A stretch of DNA of 64,000 nt from Carnobacterium_A sp047553015. Its GTDB lineage: Bacteria; Bacillota; Bacilli; Lactobacillales; Carnobacteriaceae. The notes beneath the pieces are model-generated. The model ran no database searches and was not told the DNA's origin. It was given only the letters and a program-made list of their open reading frames with translations. The position numbers and the translations under genes are program-made. The stretch covers positions 2,108,001 through 2,172,000 of the forward strand of contig NZ_CP180212.1 in NCBI RefSeq assembly GCF_047553015.1. The letters are read 5' to 3'. Positions 19,017 through 28,061 of the stretch are shown here, in pieces (positions within the stretch are counted from its first letter, which is position 1; every line of letters begins with the position of its first letter).

Positions 19017-20633
19017 TTAACTTTCCAAACTAAATTTTAAAATTCTTTCAGCTAATTTCGAAGAATCTTTTCCAATAAACTTATTTTCTAGTACTTGATT
19101 GATTCTTTCATAATCTACTGTAGGATGAATTTCCTTTACTAATTCTAATGTTTTTTTAGCACCCTGATCCATTGAATGAGCTCCTGAAATCAATAAGATA
19201 TCGTCTTTAGCTAACTGATTCACACCAAATTGCAAAGCTTCTTCGAGCTCTTCAAAAAAAGTAACTTCAATTTCATTTTGTTTCATTACCTTCAGAAAAA
19301 CAGCTAGTTCTTCTGTTGTCACTTCGTCTTTTTTATCTACATGTGATGATGCTGTCGTCAAAATGATTTTAGAGACAGCTATTTTATAAAACCATTTTGC
19401 TAACGTCTCCGCAATTTCTAGACTATGTTCAGGACCGTTATTTCCTCTGATAGCATGTACAAGATGCAACTCATGATAGTCTAAACGACTGATTGTTTCC
19501 ATGCATGAATCGATGTTGTTTTGATTCAGCAATAAGTCGTCTATCACCTTGAACTCTTTGTCATAAAGTATCTGGAAGCGTCTTTCCACCCCTCTAAACT
19601 GTTTAATTCCTCGTTGAACATCTGCTAGTGGTATATCATTGACCAATCCTACAACAAGCCCTGTAAGCGCATTATAGATAGAATGATAACCTGGGACCGA
19701 TACCTCCAAATCAAAACTCTTAGTAGTGATTATTTTTCCACTTAGAGTGTGAAATGGTTTTTGAATCGTCACCGTAAATAAGGGAATACCCCCTAAAAAC
19801 GTTATATTCGAAACCACCATCGTACCAGATTTATTCTCAATTCCAAAAGTGATGACTTGTGCTTTTGTTTGTTTTTCTAAAGGGATTAATAGGGGTTCAT
19901 CAACGTTTAAAATAGCTGTACTCGTTTCAGGTGCGTTTCTTATCAATGAAGCTTTAGCGTCAAAATAGGTATCAAATGATTTATGCAATTTAATGTGCTC
20001 TGGACTAATGTTCATAAAGGCTACGACGTCGAAGTCTGTATAATGAACTCGTTTAAGTTCTAATGCTGAGGAAGACACTTCCATCGAAACATGTGTGATT
20101 GCACGATCTCTCATCTTCGCAAAATGTTGTTGTAAATGATAAGACTCTGGTGTCGTCAATTGACTCATTTCGATATCTTTATCCATTTTAACAAGAATCG
20201 TTCCTATTAAACCGGATTTTAATTGGTAAGCCTTAAAAATTTCTTCTACAATACCTATAATTGTCGTTTTTCCATTAGTAGCCGTTACTCCGAACAGACT
20301 CATTGATCTAGACGGATTGCCAAAAAAATTGCTTGATAAAACAGCCAAAGCTTCGCGGCTATCTGAAACTTTAAGCTGAAGAATAGCTATATCTTCAATG
20401 AATTGTTCGACGATTATGACTGTTGCCCCTTGACTCACAGCATGTTTAGCATAGTTGTGCCCATCTGTTTCATACCCTTTAATGCAGACAAATAAGGTAT
20501 CTGTCTCTACTTCTTTTGAATGATAAGCAATTTTTTTAATCTCAATTTTATTTAGTTCTGATATACGTCCATTGTGGCTACTAGAATCGATTTCTATCGA
20601 CTTCAATAGGTCCGTTAAATTCATACTAATCAA
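19017..20633 (-). CDS. Atypical Mur ligase (MurE paralogue)
   Basis: A 538-residue Mur ligase family protein with MurE layout. The UDP-binding N-domain is followed by an ATP-binding domain with VTATNGKTT, LTTPESYHLQQ, MEVSSSALE and the FDAKASL carbamoyl-lysine region, then a C-domain starting GVERRFQ. Canonical MurE motifs are altered: SSHAL is SSSAL, the DYAHTPD loop is IDDLLLNQNN, the DNPR amino-acid selector is absent, and GKGHE is ISGAHSMDQ. It is therefore unlikely to be the housekeeping MurE and may join a different amino acid or substrate. Start ambiguous: TTG at 20633 or ATG at 20624, both behind one GGAGG. Monocistronic with its own terminator. Confidence 0.75.
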   Translation of the reverse strand: MISMNLTDLLKSIEIDSSSHNGRISELNKIEIKKIAYHSKEVETDTLFVCIKGYETDGHNYAKHAVSQGATVIIVEQFIEDIAILQLKVSDSREALAVLSSNFFGNPSRSMSLFGVTATNGKTTIIGIVEEIFKAYQLKSGLIGTILVKMDKDIEMSQLTTPESYHLQQHFAKMRDRAITHVSMEVSSSALELKRVHYTDFDVVAFMNISPEHIKLHKSFDTYFDAKASLIRNAPETSTAILNVDEPLLIPLEKQTKAQVITFGIENKSGTMVVSNITFLGGIPLFTVTIQKPFHTLSGKIITTKSFDLEVSVPGYHSIYNALTGLVVGLVNDIPLADVQRGIKQFRGVERRFQILYDKEFKVIDDLLLNQNNIDSCMETISRLDYHELHLVHAIRGNNGPEHSLEIAETLAKWFYKIAVSKIILTTASSHVDKKDEVTTEELAVFLKVMKQNEIEVTFFEELEEALQFGVNQLAKDDILLISGAHSMDQGAKKTLELVKEIHPTVDYERINQVLENKFIGKDSSKLAERILKFSLES

Positions 20634-20878
20634 TACCCCTCCAGTGGATTGTGCAAATTACGTTACACCAACTTTTTTAGATAAGATGGTATACATCTAT
20701 CCGTGTTCTTTAGCTTACTATTTTTTCTTTAATCTGTCATGTCATGTTACTTATTTATCAAAACAAATTTCTATTTATTCATTCAAGAATTTTATTTAAC
20801 CCTATCGTTTTGCACTACTAGCTTTTAATTGGTATAGTTTTAGTTAGTAGCGGAGTTGATTAGGAAAGGGCTGAGGAA

Positions 20879-21109
20879 ATGAAAGCATTGGTTCATGAAC
20901 AGAAATCGGGAATAGATGGGTTACAAATTAAGGACGTACACTCTCTAAAAATGAAAGAAGAATTAGAAAATAGGATTGCATTCTCTGAAAAGCATCTCAT
21001 TAAGCCTCTAATTGATACCATTTACCCTTTTGAAGATTACAAAAAAGCTTTTGAACGTTTAACAGAAGCTAAGCAAACAGGAAAAATCGTTTTAAAAATA
21101 GCTGACTAA
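20879..21109 (+). pseudogene. Zinc-type alcohol dehydrogenase remnant with internal deletion
   Basis: The first 20 residues (MKALVHEQKSG...LQIKDV) match the N-terminus of medium-chain zinc-dependent alcohol dehydrogenases. The last 35 (LIKPLIDTIYPFEDYKKAF and following) match their C-terminus. The roughly 270 residues between, with all zinc and NAD(P) sites, are missing, and the join remained in frame. The 76-residue product cannot be an enzyme. A ribosome site (AGGAAAGGG) is still present. Confidence 0.82.
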
Positions 21110-21304
21110 TCTAGTCTTACCGATAAATATGGGCCAAATAAGAGTTAGCTTATCATTTTAATGCTAACGACTTAGTAAATCCAGATGAGTGTTTCTTCTC
21201 TTTTGACTTTATTACTCGTCGTTCGTTTAAATAAAATACATTTTTAATTATGAATAAGGTATACTTTTTTTATCAGTCTATTATAAGTTAAAAGGAGAAT
21301 AGGT

Positions 21305-21487
21305 ATGTATTTAATTTCTGGAACGTTAGTTATTATCGCTTCGTTTTTTATTTTCATTAGCAATTACGTATTGAATCAGTTGTCTTACACTCAATTGAAT
21401 GCTTTTATTGCGTTAGTTGGTTTTATCTCTTTATTTATGGGTGCTATCTTTTATTATGTCCATTACGCTGAAAGCAAAAAAAAATAA
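21305..21487 (+). CDS. Small two-helix membrane protein
   Basis: A 60-residue hydrophobic protein with two transmembrane helices (about 2-22 and 30-52) and a basic SKKK end. AAAGGAG lies 7 nt before the ATG. No family was recognised. It precedes the histidine phosphatase gene by 70 bp on the same strand and could share its transcript. Confidence 0.6.
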   Translation: MYLISGTLVIIASFFIFISNYVLNQLSYTQLNAFIALVGFISLFMGAIFYYVHYAESKKK

Positions 21488-21557
21488 TTTAAGCGATAAA
21501 CGGATTCTTTTAATAGTAAATCTCTATTACTCAAACTAATCGTTAAGAGGTGGAAAA

Positions 21558-22181
21558 ATGACTACTCTAATTTTAATACAGCATTGTCAATCCGAGCACC
21601 ATATAAACGATATGTCTGGAGGATGGACAGATACACCTTTGACTGATTTAGGGAAAAAGCAAGCTGAAATGATTGGAAAAAGATTGGAAAAACAATCCTT
21701 CATTAATGACTCTATCCTCTTTACTTCTGATTTATTGAGAGCTTCTCAAACAGCTAAAATGATTGGAGAACACTTAAATTTACACGCTATCTCCAATAGT
21801 GGATTACGTGAAATAAATACAGGTATAGCAGCAGATAAAACTAAAAAATGGTCTAACGAAAATAGAAACCCTAAAATTGGAAACCAGTTCGATTTAGATT
21901 ATCGGGAATTTCAAGGTGGGGAAACTTGGAGAGAATTTTATAAGCGAGTCTGTCAGTGTATGGATTCTCTCTCTAAAGAAAACCCAAAAAAACAGCTTAT
22001 TATTGTGACTCATGGCGGAACTTTAGGCTATATACTGGCTTGGTGGTTAAAGTTCAAACCAGAAATGATTGTATCTGCTTATTTTTCCTCATCAGTAGGT
22101 GGTATTTCCACCTTGAGTCAAAACGATTTTGGTCAACATGTTATCAATACATTTAACGATACTTCACATTTTAATCTATAA
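21558..22181 (+). CDS. Histidine phosphatase family protein (phosphoglycerate mutase-like)
   Basis: A 207-residue cytoplasmic histidine phosphatase. The N-terminal catalytic motif, usually RHG, reads LIQHCQSEHH: His-9 is kept, but the phosphate-binding Arg is Gln and the Gly is Cys. Other family features are intact: GWTDTPLTDLGKKQAE, TSDLLRASQTA, the acid region and the second histidine in VTHGGTLGYI. Such QHC variants form their own subgroup. Substrate is unknown, and activity may differ from classical mutases. GAGGTGG precedes the ATG. Confidence 0.85.
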   Translation: MTTLILIQHCQSEHHINDMSGGWTDTPLTDLGKKQAEMIGKRLEKQSFINDSILFTSDLLRASQTAKMIGEHLNLHAISNSGLREINTGIAADKTKKWSNENRNPKIGNQFDLDYREFQGGETWREFYKRVCQCMDSLSKENPKKQLIIVTHGGTLGYILAWWLKFKPEMIVSAYFSSSVGGISTLSQNDFGQHVINTFNDTSHFNL

Positions 22182-22328
22182 ATTAAATTAGATCTAGTTG
22201 ATTTTTCTATTGCTCATAATTATTAGATTACCAACTTTTTTCTTATCTACTGTACAGAAAAAACTGACAGTAGGTTGTAAGAAAAAGAAGAAATACTAGA
22301 AAATCATGACTAAAAAGGTAGGTTAAGT

Positions 22329-22541
22329 ATGAAAAATTATAGAAACGTTTTAGGGTACTCTTTGATCTTAATCGCTATTGGAGTATTGCTCATTTTACCA
22401 GATATTATCTATCCTAAAATTTATGACGATGGAATAGATACTACTAACTATTTAATAAAAGTAGGATTAAATGCTACCAGATATATTCTTATTGCTATTT
22501 TTTCTTTTATTTTAGGAATAAAAACTCTATTTAAAGAGTAG
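22329..22541 (+). CDS. Small two-helix membrane protein
   Basis: A 70-residue protein with two hydrophobic helices (about 8-27 and 47-67) separated by a polar DDGIDTTNY loop. AGGTAGGT precedes the ATG at weak-to-moderate spacing. No family was recognised. It is followed by a possible terminator at 22588-22613. Confidence 0.55.
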   Translation: MKNYRNVLGYSLILIAIGVLLILPDIIYPKIYDDGIDTTNYLIKVGLNATRYILIAIFSFILGIKTLFKE

Positions 22542-22587
22542 ATAAAAATATCCATTGATTATCAATAGACTAAACCAGTTGAACTAC

Positions 22588-22613
22588 CCAATCTTCTCTA
22601 CTTAAAAGATTGG
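22588..22613. terminator. Possible bidirectional terminator
   Basis: Inverted repeat CCAATCTT/AAGATTGG between two convergent genes, with T-rich sequence after it on the plus strand. The stem is short. Confidence 0.5.
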
Positions 22614-22680
22614 ATTTATTTGACTTTTTATCTCATAGTTCAAACGTACACGAACTACCTACTTTTATAGTACTTTTTTA

Positions 22681-23082
22681 CTACCAATCTATCTCTTTAT
22701 TATCCGCTTTTTTAGTAAGTTTTTTTACATCATAGTCTATTCCTGTTTCTAAAGAATGCCAAAGTGAATCAGATTTCTTTTCTAATCTTTCCGTTATCCC
22801 ATTGTATTTGAACGTTACTTTATCTTCTTTATCTTCATAGTCTTCCAAGTCATACATTGCGTCAGACTCATTTTCCCCTAGTACTGATGCTAATACTCTT
22901 TCTTCAAAAGGTTTAATGACATAGAAGTAAATTTCTTCTTTGTCACCTGTTCCGCCTTCAATATAATTTAACGCATAAAAATAATCCTCCTCTTTTTCTA
23001 CAGCAGTTTGGCTACAAGCTACGAGTAAAAAAGCAGCTAAAATGAAAGTTCCTATCACAAAAGTCTTTTTAAATTTAACCAT
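22681..23082 (-). CDS. Lipoprotein of unknown function
   Basis: About 133 residues. The start is the ATG at 23082, preceded by GGGAG at 6-7 nt; an ATG 15 nt upstream overlaps that site. A Lys-rich N-terminus, hydrophobic core and lipobox LLVAC indicate signal peptidase II processing and a surface lipoprotein. The rest is acidic (EKEEDYFYAL ... YDLEDYEDKED), of the YxeA/DUF1093-like size and style, though I cannot assign it firmly. It follows another lipoprotein gene by about 25 bp and is probably co-transcribed. Confidence 0.68.
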   Translation of the reverse strand: MVKFKKTFVIGTFILAAFLLVACSQTAVEKEEDYFYALNYIEGGTGDKEEIYFYVIKPFEERVLASVLGENESDAMYDLEDYEDKEDKVTFKYNGITERLEKKSDSLWHSLETGIDYDVKKLTKKADNKEIDW

Positions 23083-23107
23083 TTCAATCTCCCTCATTTC
23101 TTATTCT

Positions 23108-23641
23108 TTAATTGATAGAGCTAATGGTATTGAATATCTCACTATATATTTTTTTAATCTCTTTTTCGGTTATCTTTTCATTGTCCTCTTTTTCTTTTAT
23201 AAATCGCCATTGCTGGCCTAACTGATTATCTGGATTATATAAATAGCCAGCAGCATAGCTTTTAGGCGAAACATCCGCTACTTTACTATAGCTAGCATCC
23301 TCAAAAGTGAAGGGTATAGCAGCTTTTGTTGTTCCTATAAAGAAAATCGGGATTCTCAATTGCTTATAGACCTCAACAAATTTTTCAGCATCAGCTTCTG
23401 TTAACTTTTCCGGCATGATAAAAATAGCATCGTGTTGGGAATGAACAGTCATACGATCTTTTTCTAACTCCTCAAAAGTCATATCAGCAAAAAAAATCGT
23501 TTCTGCTACTTTTGGAGCGTCTCCAATAACCCCTATTTTTAAATCTCTTCCTGTATAAAGCTCGTGACTGATTGTAGAACATCCCGTACTGAATAAACTT
23601 ATCATTAAAAATAGATACAAAAATTCTTTTTTTACCATCAT
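23108..23641 (-). CDS. Lipoprotein of unknown function
   Basis: A 177-residue lipoprotein: short signal with lipobox FSTGC, then an alpha/beta domain (LKIGVIGDAPKVAETIFFADMTFEELE ... HDAIFIMPEKL ... RIPIFFIGT) that looks like a small Rossmann-type fold. AGGAG lies 6 nt before ATG 23641. It is the first gene of a two-lipoprotein unit. No precise family was recognised. Confidence 0.68.
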   Translation of the reverse strand: MMVKKEFLYLFLMISLFSTGCSTISHELYTGRDLKIGVIGDAPKVAETIFFADMTFEELEKDRMTVHSQHDAIFIMPEKLTEADAEKFVEVYKQLRIPIFFIGTTKAAIPFTFEDASYSKVADVSPKSYAAGYLYNPDNQLGQQWRFIKEKEDNEKITEKEIKKIYSEIFNTISSIN

Positions 23642-23715
23642 TCATCTCTCCTAAAAAAATAGACTATATTTCTAATATAAACCTTTAATAGAGTTATCTT
23701 ACCAAAAATAGGAAG

Positions 23716-23738
23716 CGTTATCAATGCAGCTGATAACG
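23716..23738. repeat. Inverted repeat CGTTATCA/TGATAACG
   Basis: Perfect 8-bp arms with a 7-bp spacer in the divergent promoter region; a possible regulator site. Confidence 0.4.
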
Positions 23739-23839
23739 TAGATTAACTCATTAAGTTATTACAAAAATAGAGCAGTAGTGCATAGGGACGAAAGCTAAAC
23801 ATACCATAAAAAATAGGGCGTATCCTTGCTTATTTTAGC

Positions 23840-23853
23840 TGGTAACGTTACCA
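23840..23853. promoter_or_regulatory. LacI-family-type operator palindrome
   Basis: TGGTAACGTTACCA is a perfect 14-bp palindrome with the central CG typical of LacI/GalR-family operators. It lies about 105 bp upstream of the small membrane protein start. No LacI-family gene lies in the window, so the regulator would act from elsewhere. Confidence 0.45.
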
Positions 23854-23958
23854 CTGATAATTATTCATTATTCCCTATAGTTTAATTGAATTTTTAGTAT
23901 ACTGTAAGTAGAACGTAGTTAGCTCATTGTTCTATCATTGACTAGGAGGTTTTTAAAA

Positions 23959-24192
23959 ATGGTCTATCCCACTGCTAAACAAAAAATAAAAAAAGTTAGT
24001 TTACTCATTTTTTTCTTATATAGTCTCGCTATTTTTTTCAGTTCAGGTGGAGAATCAAGCTTGTTTTCTATTTTTTTTCTGTCTCTCTATGCCGGATTAG
24101 TTGTGTCTTTAATCGCATATTTTTTGTTGAGTCTAATTGTCTACATTGCTGTTTTTGTTAACAGTTGGTTCACTCATGAAGAAAAGAAATAG
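23959..24192 (+). CDS. Small membrane protein
   Basis: A 77-residue protein with two hydrophobic segments (about 12-32 and 40-70) and a polar, charged C-terminus (FTHEEKK). The ATG at 23959 is chosen because AGGAGG lies about 10 nt upstream; a longer frame from a TTG would run through this ribosome site. No family recognised. It could be controlled by the palindrome about 105 bp upstream. Confidence 0.62.
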   Translation: MVYPTAKQKIKKVSLLIFFLYSLAIFFSSGGESSLFSIFFLSLYAGLVVSLIAYFLLSLIVYIAVFVNSWFTHEEKK

Positions 24193-24348
24193 TAGCTCGT
24201 TATTAATCTAGACTCTTTTATTAAATACTTTAGCTGATTTGGAATATAGCCTATTTAAGTGGAGGCATCAGGTAGTACTAGACAACTCATACCAGAGTTA
24301 TTAAGATAAAATTGCTACTATTTTTGAGAACAGATGAGGAGGATAATA

Positions 24349-25323
24349 ATGAAAAAATGGATTAAAAGAATGCTTCTATTTTTGTTACTTGCTTTTGTAT
24401 TCATCAGTATTTTGCCTTATTTCTTTACGGTTAAAACAGTTGATTCAACAAATGAGAAGCCGTTTATCGAAAGCCGTTTCCAAACGATAGGTACTACCGG
24501 TATTCATTATCGTTCTTATTTACCGTTGATAGATAAAGCAAAAGGGAAAATAATCATGGTTCATGGTCTTGGAGGTTCCACTTTCTCATGGCGAAACAAC
24601 GTTCAGCAGTTACAAGATGCCGGTTACCTCGTAGTAACAGTAGATCTACCGGGTTTTGGATACAGTGACAAAAGACCAGGTATCGATCATAGCCAAGAAG
24701 CAAGAAGCGAACTTTTATGGAGTTTATTAGACACGATTGATTTATCTTTGGCAGCAGATACTAGAAAATTGGATTGGACACTTGTAGGACATTCCATGGG
24801 TGGTGGAACGGTTTCAGCTATGGCGATGAATCGATCAGAAGATACAGAAAAGCTCGTTTTAGTTTCAGGAGCCTTGTTTGATAATAACCCATCAACCGTT
24901 CCAAATTTAATCTACTATGCTCCAATTGAAAGAGCCATAGACGTTGTCTATAGTCATGTTATCCTGACAAATAAAAGAATAAACTCTTTTCTTTCTTCAG
25001 CTTATGGCAGAAACCCTTCTAAAAAAGAAATTGACGGTTACCTCAATGGGTTAAAATTAAGCGAATCGCCTAGTTTTATTCCAGATTTTCTTAAAACAAC
25101 AAAAAGCAAGCCTCTTGAAAAACTCCAAAAGAATAAAGTTCCTATTCTCTTTCTTACCGGAGAAAACGATACGTGGGTTCCCCAAGAGCAATATAAAAAG
25201 CTTAAAGAACGAATTCCAAGAACGAAAGTAAACGTTATCAAAGGTGCAGCTCATTGTTCAATGGAAACACACCCTAAAGAATTTAATAGCCTATTGTTAG
25301 ATTTTATTGAAGAAAAAGACTAG
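24349..25323 (+). CDS. Membrane-anchored alpha/beta hydrolase
   Basis: About 324 residues. An N-terminal hydrophobic helix (residues about 6-25) anchors or exports the protein, followed by a full alpha/beta hydrolase fold. The oxyanion HGLGGS, nucleophile elbow GHSMGGG (Ser), acid in GENDTW and catalytic His in GAAHCSME are all present. Likely an esterase, lipase or haloperoxidase-like hydrolase acting at the membrane; substrate unknown. The start is ATG 24349 behind GAGGAGG; an ATG 15 nt upstream lies before that site. Its own terminator follows at 25354-25397. Confidence 0.85.
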   Translation: MKKWIKRMLLFLLLAFVFISILPYFFTVKTVDSTNEKPFIESRFQTIGTTGIHYRSYLPLIDKAKGKIIMVHGLGGSTFSWRNNVQQLQDAGYLVVTVDLPGFGYSDKRPGIDHSQEARSELLWSLLDTIDLSLAADTRKLDWTLVGHSMGGGTVSAMAMNRSEDTEKLVLVSGALFDNNPSTVPNLIYYAPIERAIDVVYSHVILTNKRINSFLSSAYGRNPSKKEIDGYLNGLKLSESPSFIPDFLKTTKSKPLEKLQKNKVPILFLTGENDTWVPQEQYKKLKERIPRTKVNVIKGAAHCSMETHPKEFNSLLLDFIEEKD

Positions 25324-25353
25324 TCAGCAAAAAAATAATAGCATACAATAAGA

Positions 25354-25397
25354 AATTCAAAAAATGGATAGGTTACTTTCTGTTCATTTTTTGAATT
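25354..25397 (+). terminator. Terminator after the alpha/beta hydrolase gene
   Basis: Inverted repeat AATTCAAAAAATG/CATTTTTTGAATT with an 18-nt loop, just past the stop. Confidence 0.65.
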
Positions 25398-25570
25398 AGA
25401 TTGAGTTATATTATTTGAGATAGGTTATAATATAACTGTAGGCTTTTGACCTATTCTACTCTTCTCTCATCTTTTCTTTAATTGCAACGAAAAAACAGAT
25501 AAACGCTATCAGTAGAGTAGATTAAAACTACACTTTTTAAAAGCTGTTTCTATTAAATAGGAGGATTTTT

Positions 25571-27730
25571 ATGGCCACATTTTTCCCTACACTTAACGAA
25601 ATTACTCAATTAAAAGTAAAACCAACAGAAGGAGAGCTTCACTTACTTCATACTTTGAAAAACGAATTCGTTGAAGATGACTCCATCGAAATTTATTTTC
25701 AACCCTTATTGAATAGTGATCGACCCGATCTATTTATTATGAAAAAAAATGCTGGCATCCTTATCATTGAAGTGAAAGATTATAATCCACAGCACTATTG
25801 TATAAACGAAAAAAAACAGTGGTGTTTGAAAAAAAGTAAAAGCGTTATCTTATCGCCAATCGAGCAAGTAAACAGATACAAAAAAAATACAATAAGATTC
25901 CATGCACCTGAGCTTTATCGTAGAGAATTGATCGAGCATCAAAATAATTTTGGTGTTATACAGTGCTTGGTTTACTTCCATCACTACACTGAAAAAGACT
26001 TAGAAAAGGTCAAAGAGAATCTGGGTATTCGCGATACGAATCACCTAACCTTATTTTCAAAAGATAACCTTAAAATTAAGTTACATAATTTATTAAAAAG
26101 ATCTTATTTTTATACAGGTTATACTTCTAGTTATTTCACACCAGAAATATACGAACCCTTAAAAGATATGCTTCGTCCTTCTTATCACGAACTAAGAATT
26201 GGCAAACAGCTAAATTATTCTAAAAAACAACTTCAATTATCAAAAAGTAGTCCTTCTAAAAATCTAAACATTCACGGCTTTGCAGGTACTGGTAAGACAG
26301 CTGTCCTTGCTAAGCGAGCTGTGAATGGACTAAAGAGAACAGGCGGCCCTATCTTAATCTTAACCTTCAACATTACTTTAAGACAGTACATTAAAGATCA
26401 AATTAGTAATGTTCGAGAAAATTTTAATTGGGAATATTTTGAGTTTAATCATTACCACCAATTCATCACCACCAACGCTTTAAATTATGAAGTTGATTTT
26501 GATTATGACTTTGAGAATGAACATCTGTTTGAAGATGTAAAAAATAAAATAATAAAGTATCCTGTTATCTTATTAGATGAAGTACAAGATTATGATGACT
26601 CCTGGTTAAAAATAATTAAAAAATATTTTTTAGCAGAAAATGGTGAATTCGTCTGTTTTAAAGACGGAAATCAAACTATTTATAGAGACAGTCATAATCA
26701 TGAAACGAAGGACTTAACTAAATGGGTTTCACTAAATGAAGAATACCGTTCTCCTAATGCATTAGGACATTTATTGATTGATTTTCAAGCTCAGTATCTT
26801 AAAAAATATACAGAACTTAATCCCATTCAATTGTCTTTGAATTTAAAAGAAGCTTCTTTTAGCTATTATTATCTCGAGTCTACTAAAGAGTTATTAACCA
26901 AACAATTAACGGATACGATTTTTCAATCCTTTCGCTCAAAAGGTTTTCCTAATCAAAATGATGTTGCTTTTCTAGGTACAAATAAACAAGTTCTTAGAGA
27001 GTTACAAGAACACTTAATTTCTCAAGGGAAATTAGAAGAACAGTTTATTACAACTTTTGCCAGTATAAAAGAAGTAGCCGCAATCGAAGCTAAAGTGTCT
27101 CAATACGATACTGTACCCGTTGAGGATTTAATTAAATCATTTGAAAGAAGTAAAAAATTTGCTTTTCATATGAATAGCGGAAAAATTAAAATGTCTACTA
27201 TCCATTCATACAAAGGCTGGGAAATTAAAAATTTAGTTTTAATTATAAATAAACCTCAAAAAAATCAAAGCGAAACGTTTAATAATTTGGTTTACACCGG
27301 TCTCTCTCGTTGCGTAACCAATTTAATTGTCCTAAACATCGGAAACTCTGACTACCATTCTTTCTTTGAGGATCAAAATACTGCCTTTTCACAGGCTATT
27401 GATTATCGATCATTAGATACATTAGAAAGAAGAACCCTCTTTTACAGAGAACATGATTTATCTGCTCCAGAAGAAGCACAAGACTATAACATGACCCTCA
27501 AAGAATTTCATGCTATGAAAGAAATGCAACACACCTATACACAAGAACGGAATCAATTGAATGACTTGTCTTCAGAATCCGAAAATGGTTCTTCTCCCTC
27601 AAGTTTAGCTTCAGATCTTGGTATGACTAATAAAGAGTACGAGGAAGAATTAAGACTGCAACACGAAGAATCTGACCGAGAATATAGTCAGGTAAATGCA
27701 GCGTACAGAAATTATTTAAAAAATTTATAG
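25571..27730 (+). CDS. NERD-domain nuclease fused to SF1 (UvrD-like) helicase
   Basis: A 719-residue protein. Residues about 18-120 form a NERD domain, a PD-(D/E)XK-like nuclease fold with RPDLF (D53) and IIEVKDY (E67, K69), so the metal-binding residues are kept. From about 205 follows a superfamily 1 helicase: Walker A GFAGTGKT (236-243), Walker B VILLDEVQDYDD, motif III-like FKDGNQTIY, motif V TIHSYKGWE and motif VI YTGLSRC. The C-terminal 90 residues are Glu/Gln-rich coiled coil. NERD-helicases are DNA-processing enzymes often found in accessory or defence regions. AGGAGG precedes the ATG. A small zinc protein gene follows by 41 bp, probably in the same operon. Confidence 0.88.
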   Translation: MATFFPTLNEITQLKVKPTEGELHLLHTLKNEFVEDDSIEIYFQPLLNSDRPDLFIMKKNAGILIIEVKDYNPQHYCINEKKQWCLKKSKSVILSPIEQVNRYKKNTIRFHAPELYRRELIEHQNNFGVIQCLVYFHHYTEKDLEKVKENLGIRDTNHLTLFSKDNLKIKLHNLLKRSYFYTGYTSSYFTPEIYEPLKDMLRPSYHELRIGKQLNYSKKQLQLSKSSPSKNLNIHGFAGTGKTAVLAKRAVNGLKRTGGPILILTFNITLRQYIKDQISNVRENFNWEYFEFNHYHQFITTNALNYEVDFDYDFENEHLFEDVKNKIIKYPVILLDEVQDYDDSWLKIIKKYFLAENGEFVCFKDGNQTIYRDSHNHETKDLTKWVSLNEEYRSPNALGHLLIDFQAQYLKKYTELNPIQLSLNLKEASFSYYYLESTKELLTKQLTDTIFQSFRSKGFPNQNDVAFLGTNKQVLRELQEHLISQGKLEEQFITTFASIKEVAAIEAKVSQYDTVPVEDLIKSFERSKKFAFHMNSGKIKMSTIHSYKGWEIKNLVLIINKPQKNQSETFNNLVYTGLSRCVTNLIVLNIGNSDYHSFFEDQNTAFSQAIDYRSLDTLERRTLFYREHDLSAPEEAQDYNMTLKEFHAMKEMQHTYTQERNQLNDLSSESENGSSPSSLASDLGMTNKEYEEELRLQHEESDREYSQVNAAYRNYLKNL

Positions 27731-27771
27731 GAATTACTACTAATCAGGTATTACGAAAGGAATCTACTAAA

Positions 27772-28017
27772 ATGGAACGAAAAGAAAATAACGTCATACA
27801 AAGTGCCTTTAAAAATAAAGCTTATTTGGAGAATAGTGACTATTGCGGTTGTTACCATTGTACAAAGATATTTACTCCAGAACTCATAACAGACTACGTT
27901 GATCATGGTCAAACAGCGCTATGCCCATTTTGTCAAATAGATTCAGTTATCAGTTCTAGTATGGGTTACACTATTACTACCGATTTTTTAGAAGCAGAAA
28001 GAATAAAAAGTTTTTGA
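27772..28017 (+). CDS. Small zinc-binding cytoplasmic protein
   Basis: An 81-residue protein with a split four-cysteine site (DYCGCYHC and CPFCQID) joined by FTPELITDYVDHGQTAL, followed by SVISSSMGYTITTDFLEA. This pattern is a known family of small uncharacterised cytoplasmic proteins with a rubredoxin/zinc-ribbon knuckle. GAAAGGA precedes the ATG. It is in line with the NERD-helicase gene and followed by a terminator, so the two form a two-gene unit; a joint role is inferred. Confidence 0.75.
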   Translation: MERKENNVIQSAFKNKAYLENSDYCGCYHCTKIFTPELITDYVDHGQTALCPFCQIDSVISSSMGYTITTDFLEAERIKSF

Positions 28018-28061
28018 AGTAAATCTGAAAAAATTTCCTTTTTTCTACTCTGAATGAATTT

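Larger units (their letters stand above)
23642..23958. other. Divergent intergenic region with palindromes
   Basis: No gene is visible. The region holds two perfect palindromic elements (23716-23738 and 23840-23853) between a lipoprotein pair and a small membrane protein gene. Confidence 0.5.
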
